Of a DNA stretch of 64,000 nucleotides, positions 57,627 to 64,000 are shown in pieces (the stretch's first letter is position 1; each line of letters starts with the position of its first letter). Made by a program: the position numbers and the translations under genes. This stretch comes from Stratiolaelaps scimitus. Taxonomy: Eukaryota; Arthropoda; Arachnida; Mesostigmata; Laelapidae. The notes below the pieces were generated by a model. The model saw only the letters and a program-made list of their open reading frames with translations, searched no databases and was not told the origin of the DNA. The DNA lies in contig JABWDB010000036.1 in NCBI GenBank assembly GCA_019614645.1, positions 1,240,001-1,304,000 on the forward strand, given 5' to 3'.

Positions 57627-60280
57627 AAGTAGAGATCTCGTGGTATCAGTGCTTCTCACGGCAGCTGCCTCCACTAATGCTGCTGCCGCAGTGTGGCCCC
57701 GAATCGATACAAATGGATAACACACTTGCACAAAAAGGACACACGCTCAGTCGAGTTGTGCTGAGGAGTTTCGCGTCGAGCGGAACGGAGCTAGGTACGG
57801 GCACGTGAGCGCGGCGGGGGCCCTTGCTATATATATATGTAATAGCTGCCGCCTACGTTAGCGTTCGGCCCCGCTGCCTCATCAGATATATGAGCAATCG
57901 CAGATCTGATCTGTTGTGTTTTACGCACGGGGCCACTGGGGCAGCACGGCGGGGATGCTGCCGTTCCGAATTGAATCATACTGATGGATATCGTTTAGTG
58001 GATGGCCCCCAAGCGGCCATGTTGGTTCTTGTTTATTCTTGGGAGATTTTGCTTCGTTCCCGGACGAACGCTCACATCAAAGTACCTGGAACGCCTTTCC
58101 ACGAATTGAGCGGGAGATAATCCCGATATGTATACGGGAGAGGAGGGACGAGGCAGATCAAGATGGCGTGGTGTCCTAAGGAAATCCTTTGCTCGAAGTG
58201 AAATCGAACACTTTGCAAACACGTATCGACACGGTCACGTGACGAGAGTCCAGCGCATTCGCGGAGACGGCGATGTTGCAGTCCGCCGCCGCCGCCGCCC
58301 CCTGCGGGCCACTGTGGGGACAAGGGTAGATTTTTTACACTTCGAAACATCCTCATTAGGGCCGCTCAATGCCGTTCCGCTCTGTGGACCAGAAGATCTG
58401 TGCAATTGTGCGAAACGGATTCTAGTTATTACTGAACTTAATTAATATGGTGATAGTGCTCGATCATTCTGGATGCGTTTTTTGCTTGCCACGTGGGTGA
58501 CCCCTTCGTTCCGACGTCGAGTAAGAATCTAAGTAGAGGTGATCAGATGATAGTAATTGATGCTAGCTCTAATTCATGAAGGGGTGGTGAACTGCTCCTG
58601 AGGAATCCGACTTGTTCGACTGGCATTCGTCCGAACGCTGACAACTAAACATCGCAGCGATAGACGCGTGTGTTTGGCCTCCGCGAACAATCGCGGTTCG
58701 AGCGGGCGAGGGCTCTCCGCTTGGCGTCAGTAAATAGTCGTCATTCGGGTGTTCATGTGTTACTTACTGTTATCAATGACTCTTACGATTGACAATCAAT
58801 GAAGAGCTCGGCAGTTTCTAGAAACTGCCTTCATTGTCCTCACCATCTGAGCATGGCGCTCCGTTCTACTACTGCAGCGAGGGGCAGCCCCGAAGTGGTC
58901 AGTGGACTAAATTCAACACATTGTCTCGGGTTGAATTGGCAGACTGATCACAACTGCATGAATATGAACGTTCTCCCTTTGTACGTGAAAGTTTCCGAAT
59001 AGCCTCCGATGCAAACAGTCTTAGCCGTTTCAGCATCTACCTGTCGCGACCGATTGACAGCCGATGAACTATACACACGATGGTCTCAGTTACCCGAGAG
59101 GTGGCCATATTGATTGGTTCAGAATTCACTTGATTCGAGTGCACTTTTATGCCAGACGAATCTAGCTTATTTAAACCATACCAACAAACAACCCGCTTGG
59201 CTACTTCGAGACACATGGAGATGCATTATAAGTTCGAACGCATACGTAGATTAATGGACTCCGAAAATCGAGGCGTCTGGACATAAACAGCGAAAATAAT
59301 TCGGCCACGTGGAGCATTACGCGGTGTCCCACCGCGGTGAGAGCACGTTGTACACGTAAAACGTGCGGGAGCCGGCCAGGGAGATACTTAGAGAATCTGA
59401 CTCTACTAAAAAGTTACTCGCGTGACTTGTCACTTAATTAACGTATTCTGCCATAGTCTATATCGAGGTATGTGCCGCGCTCGCGCAGCAGTGACTTAGA
59501 CGGTGAAGTTGCTGGCTGTCAAAAGCCGTCAGACCCTAATCTCAAAAACGCCGCCAGTTCGTATAACGATGTCAAGCGAATCACAATAAATGTCGGTATT
59601 GAGGCTTATTATATTTAAAATACAATAATTACAGAAGCAGTAATGGAATTGGTCTTTGTTTATTTTCAAAGCCCCAGATCGAGGAGACGAGGAGAGGGGC
59701 GGACTGTAATAATTTTGCAGATGCTCTATATATAATTAGCTCCATACAGTCCATGTGTCGCTTATTCCAATGTCAACGTGTGGTCTAAATATGATTTTCT
59801 CGAATTTTTACCGAGCTGTGGCATAAGACCGGCGAGCCCTTGAGTCTACGAGTTATCAAGAGGCTTTCTCGGGCAAACAAATCGACCGGGCGGGTGCTTA
59901 TTCAATAATGCCTATGGGATAATACATCGCTGCTTGCTGATAGTAGAGACGCTCACAATCGTCGTAACCCAACAGAGAGCTTGTAGGCAAAAAAGACGTC
60001 TTCTAACGGCTGACTGGGTCCCACAATTAGATTGCAATTTGGTAAGGCAGCTGGAAACAGGCTGAAGGAGGCGTTCGATCATTCCCTAGAAACATCGCTT
60101 TCGTTGGGGCTTGATTTGCAATCGGTGACCACGATAAGACTGTTTGAAGGCTTCTCGCTCGGCGAAATTATGAACGATGCTAACCCAAAGCAGGCAATTA
60201 TGTAAATAAAGCGCATATTCTTTCTTATTCGACACTTGAGCTATTGGTGGGCTAACGCTTGCCCCGAACTTGAAGACGGA
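57627..60280. other. no supported gene; contains a perfect palindrome
   Basis: GC-rich up to about 58330, including a CCG run near 58279-58300, then ordinary intergenic DNA. The perfect 20-bp palindrome at 58810-58829 is listed separately. Open frames have no recognisable domain. Confidence 0.45.
58810..58829. promoter_or_regulatory. perfect palindrome with heat-shock-element core
   Basis: GGCAGTTTCTAGAAACTGCC is a perfect 20-bp palindrome whose centre, TTCTAGAA, is the inverted nTTCnnGAAn pair bound by HSF. No gene start is recognised beside it, so a role is inference. Confidence 0.35.
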
Positions 60281-60413
60281 GTTATTTTCTAGGGTTATTC
60301 AATAGTTATTTTCTAAGCTTATTAAATAGCCATTTTTCAAGGTTATTAAATATTTATTTTCTAAGGTTATTAAATGGCTATTTTCTAAGATTATTAAATA
60401 GTTATTTTCAGAG
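60281..60413. repeat. 24-bp minisatellite, about 5.5 units
   Basis: Units begin at 60281, 60305, 60329, 60353, 60377 and 60401 (partial), with a consensus near GTTATTTTCTAAGGTTATTA plus AATA. Divergence between units is moderate. Confidence 0.92.
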
Positions 60414-61650
60414 GTAAATGGACATTTTGGCAAAGTTTTGTTGAATGTGATTGTTTATCGTACACACACACACATACGTAGCGTATTGCACACCAGGCGG
60501 CAAATTATGCCAAAGTGTGAGCCGAGTTAGTCGTGAAAAGAAACACGTTCATCTTCATTTGTTCCAGTTAGTTAACGTCAGAAATAAACATTAATCTTAG
60601 GTAAACGCTGCAAATTCATCGCAGCTCAGTCCGCCCACTTATGATATCGATCGACAACTAATCAACAATATTGACCTCTCTCCACAGACACGACAATAAC
60701 AGACTCCATATCGATAATGATAGTAAATGACAACACTGAGATCGATTCACCGCTGTTAGCAGTAGTGGTAGTAGTATCAGTGTTACTGATCAATGCCACG
60801 AGTCATTCATTCATTGAAGCTGGCGAGGCGCTGTTTAACCGCCTGTGCAATTTCCTTAGAATGGCAACAAATCATCTCGTCCCGATCCGAGATCCGTCTG
60901 CCTTTGGATAAAGGTGGACCCAACTTTGAAGTAATCCCTTATGGCCAGAGTCCAATTCGAATGTCATTTATAGATTACGTTCGGCGTCCCGCGTATGTGA
61001 ACTGTAATAATTGCGATCCTACTGGTGGGATAACCACTCTCGAGAGCGCGCAGAATTGATACATTATTATTATTATTATTATTTATTGTTATGATTGCTT
61101 GAGCCCAAAAAAAACACCCAGTGAAATAAATAGTTATATAATTGTATAGGTAGTTTAGCAGAACAACGAATATAAATGATTTGCAGCACACAAGCCAGTG
61201 CAGTCTATGTCAGTTGGCTCGCTGGCACACGAACATATCTCTGCAGTGAAAATAGATCAGCGGCGCATAATTAACATAATAAATTAATTACTATATGATT
61301 AAATGACAGCTATAGCAGCGTTCGTTGTGGTCTAGTGGTTGGCACAGATCGCTAAATAAGCTATACGTTCTGTTATTGTTATGTATTCTGTCGGCACACG
61401 CACTTCTAACTAAGCAGTTGTCTGAAACTCCACCCTAAACGATCAATGTTCATTGAAAGTATTTATTTAACGAGTAGATGCAGAATAAATGTATTATACA
61501 ACACATCTGAACACCCGGAGAAAGTTATTTATGTTAACAACAACAAAAAAAATTCGACATCAGCTCATGCCCGCATTGTGCCTGTGGTATCATTTTATGA
61601 ATAATGATTTAGGTGCGAGTGATCTCGTCTCGTAGCACAGCGAACTGATC
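60414..61650. other. intergenic, no gene seen
   Basis: A TTATTATT block lies at about 61062-61086. At 61327 GTGGTCTAGTGGTTGG looks like a tRNA A box but no B box follows. No supported gene. Confidence 0.5.
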
Positions 61651-62146
61651 TATTTAATTTGTTAGTGCTATTTCATTTGATCGCTTTTCAAATTATAAAC
61701 GGCGGCGGGGGGCGGCGGGGGGCACTTAAGCTGAACAAGGCAACCCCCAGCTGGCCGACACTAACCGGACTGGGGCTCAGTTCGATGTTCGACGACGCCC
61801 CCCCCCCTTCAACCAGGATCAGGAACCATTCATTCAATTGGGCTCACTCAGTTACCCAGTGCCCGTTAGCTAGGCAGCCAGCCGTTCGGCTGGCTAGTTC
61901 CGCTGCGTCGATTCGTTGGCGAATGCATTCAGCTGCTGGCTATTAGGTCACGTCTCAAGAAGAAGAAGTCCTTTGTAAAGCTCTCACCCTCGACGAACGT
62001 TGTCGTCACTGCTCATGTTGTGGTAGCAGCAGGAACAAGAACGGCACACCATCGCAGCTGTCGAGCTGCCCAATTGGTGCAGTGCGTTTAAGCGTCAGAG
62101 CGTTGTTGCTTTGAAACAGCCAACAGCAACGAACGACTATTTAATT
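61651..62146 (+). promoter_or_regulatory. possible 5' exon or promoter ending in a donor site
   Basis: G/C runs at 61700-61810 lead into a less repetitive stretch that ends in AATT|gtaagtgg at 62147. The open frames are low-complexity. A non-coding first exon is conceivable, but no downstream exon could be matched inside the window. Confidence 0.3.
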
Positions 62147-64000
62147 GTAAGTGGGGAAAGCCTAGACATTTCTTGTATGCCGCTCAGAGGTCAGCCCCAT
62201 TGTAGCAAATTCTATGATTGGGTTTATGGGGTGCTCATCAACGTGGCATATCTTTATCATATGATTTCGGATCCCGTTCGTATTTCGGCTATCTCTCGTG
62301 AGCCGTATGTATATGCAGCAGCGGATAAATCTTCGAATTCGTGCGTGCTCCAGCAGTGTATTGCTGGCCATTTTCTTTTTCCAGCCCTCAAACAACACAG
62401 AACGACTGTATCATCACATATGAACAACAATTACACACCGAGATCGGGGCGTTGAGGAAATTCGAAGCGAATTCTTCTTGAGGCTCCGTTTCACAGCGGC
62501 TTCCTACGAAACGAAGCTGTGATCGCGATAGAAGAAAGTCACGTAATTATCGTCTCGTTTTGGACAGATGAAGATAAGAAGATCCAACGGCGAGGTCTTC
62601 ACTAGATCCGATCGTAAAAATTGTGAACATTTCAAACAGTTAATCGTTTTGTACTTTAATATAATACAATCGTACATCGTCATTTGTCTTCATTATATCC
62701 CAGCACTTGATTCGTACAAGTTTACCAACGAAATAACTTACGCATTATGAGTCAGTCACGACGCGCATAGTCGCCTCCAGTGAAATGAGAAGAAAATGCA
62801 CCTACTTTCTGCCCTCATTTAATGAGTCGCGCAAGCCACGAGATCAGCCAGCCCGGAAGGCGAGGAGGTAGGCAGATTCAGCATCAATGCCAGCCACAGG
62901 TGAATGTAATCGGAGATCGATCATTGTGTTCGATAGGTGTTGGCCGTCTAAGGACGTTACGTGTATGGCAATCCAACACTCCTCAGGGTGCGGGTGACAT
63001 TTTTGGATCTAGCGGCGACCCCCCGGGCGACGACTCCGCCTCCAAAGGTCCACGATAGAATGACCCCACCATCGTCAATGATGCTTCGCTGTTATGAACG
63101 AACACAGCATATATACATATACACGTATCCTGCTCCATGCACTACGTGGACGAAGTGTACGGTCGCTGTTGTTCTGTCTAAGCATATTGCAATCAATAAT
63201 AATAAGCTTCGGTTTTTTTATATGAAATCATTTTACCTTCCTAGATGGTGACAGGCAACCGGGATTCTGCGACACGTCACCTAATGTAGATTGTACTTGC
63301 AACGTAATCTGCGGTGTCGGTTGAAAATCGATTCGCATCCAGTATTCCCTGTGTCGAATACGTTTGTTTTTTGAGCACAGAGATATTATTGATACGCGAA
63401 CTAAACTGTAAACTGCTGGATTGTCTCAGCGGCCTACAAAAGGGTTCTGTCGATTACACCGGCTGGGTGTGCAAATAATTGACGATTTCGCGAGGTAAAT
63501 TATACTCTGTAACTTCGGCTGAGCTCGTAAATAATTTCACCTCGTTGCAGCGACCGCGATTTTTAGATACACACGTGCAATCCCTTCCCAGGAAGCGATC
63601 CCGGGTTTGAATTGAACAAGCTGCTCGCTCCGCATATGCTAGATTGGACCCCCCCACACCAGGTGACAGCAAGATTACAGAATGTAAACATTGGGTGCTA
63701 AGATCGCGTGTGTTTTCATGTGCTCTTTTTTTGTTAGCCATGAACCGGGATTTACTAGGAATAATCATACAACAATCGATCAATCGTACAATCTGTTGTA
63801 GCTAGCACATCGTCATATATTCGTGTTTTTTTGTTAGATAGTTCAGGCACACTCATAGTTATTACTACAGCGGGACTAGTCATTTTGACGATACTGCCTC
63901 TCTTGTATCGTATGAGATCTTACAGTTTTGCTCTTTTTGTTACAGATATCGGTTGACCCGGCTCCCTATTGTAATAGCGATATATATATATATATATATA
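62147..64000. other. no supported gene; ends in a TA array
   Basis: Possible splice sites occur (tttggacag at 62568; CCACAG|gtgaat near 62900; gttacag near 63946), but no frame joins them into a recognisable protein. The window ends inside a (TA)n run from about 63979. Confidence 0.4.

Noticed and set aside
61321..61400. tRNA-like GTGGTCTAGTGGTTGG
   Set aside because: Only an A-box-like segment; no B box or acceptor stem follows.

Overview
This window looks like nuclear DNA of a metazoan, most likely an arthropod. The protein-coding genes are split by short GT-AG introns. The gene content is eukaryotic housekeeping: a 20S proteasome alpha subunit, a TTC27-type TPR protein, an AP endonuclease 2 and an ELO-family membrane protein. 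The intervening DNA is full of (TA)n, (GA)n and trinucleotide arrays, tRNA-derived SINEs and decayed mariner, Ty3/Gypsy and non-LTR elements. A mite or other chelicerate would fit, but that is inference; nothing here fixes the species.

Layout. Positions 1026-4321 hold the last three exons of a Ser/Gln-rich protein I could not identify; its start is missing. Positions 4322-25308 hold no gene I can support; they contain microsatellites, SINEs, a Gypsy RNase H fossil and a striking hairpin at 21111. An intact single-exon ELO-family gene lies on the minus strand at 25309-26289, and it has lost all of the catalytic histidines of the family. After a 4.4 kb gap comes the best-annotated block: TTC27 (minus, 2 exons) and APEX2 (plus, 5 exons) are divergent about 1.1 kb apart, and APEX2 then converges on PSMA5 (minus, 3 exons), whose first intron carries a fold-back element. 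A mariner copy with near-perfect 32-bp terminal repeats but a broken transposase sits at 42766-43926. A small two-exon secreted protein gene follows at 45164-45986. The rest, to 64000, is repeat-rich and has only transposon fossils and two GC-rich zones that may be 5' exons of genes not otherwise seen.

The genes do not form one pathway. APEX2 (DNA repair), PSMA5 (protein degradation) and TTC27 are housekeeping genes packed within about 10 kb. The most notable items are the histidine-less ELO protein; a SINE family whose tRNA-like core is bracketed by inverted repeats, with truncated copies flanked by 11-13 bp direct repeats; the fold-back element in PSMA5; and the pre-miRNA-like hairpin. I found no operon, CRISPR array, rRNA gene or convincing functional tRNA gene.
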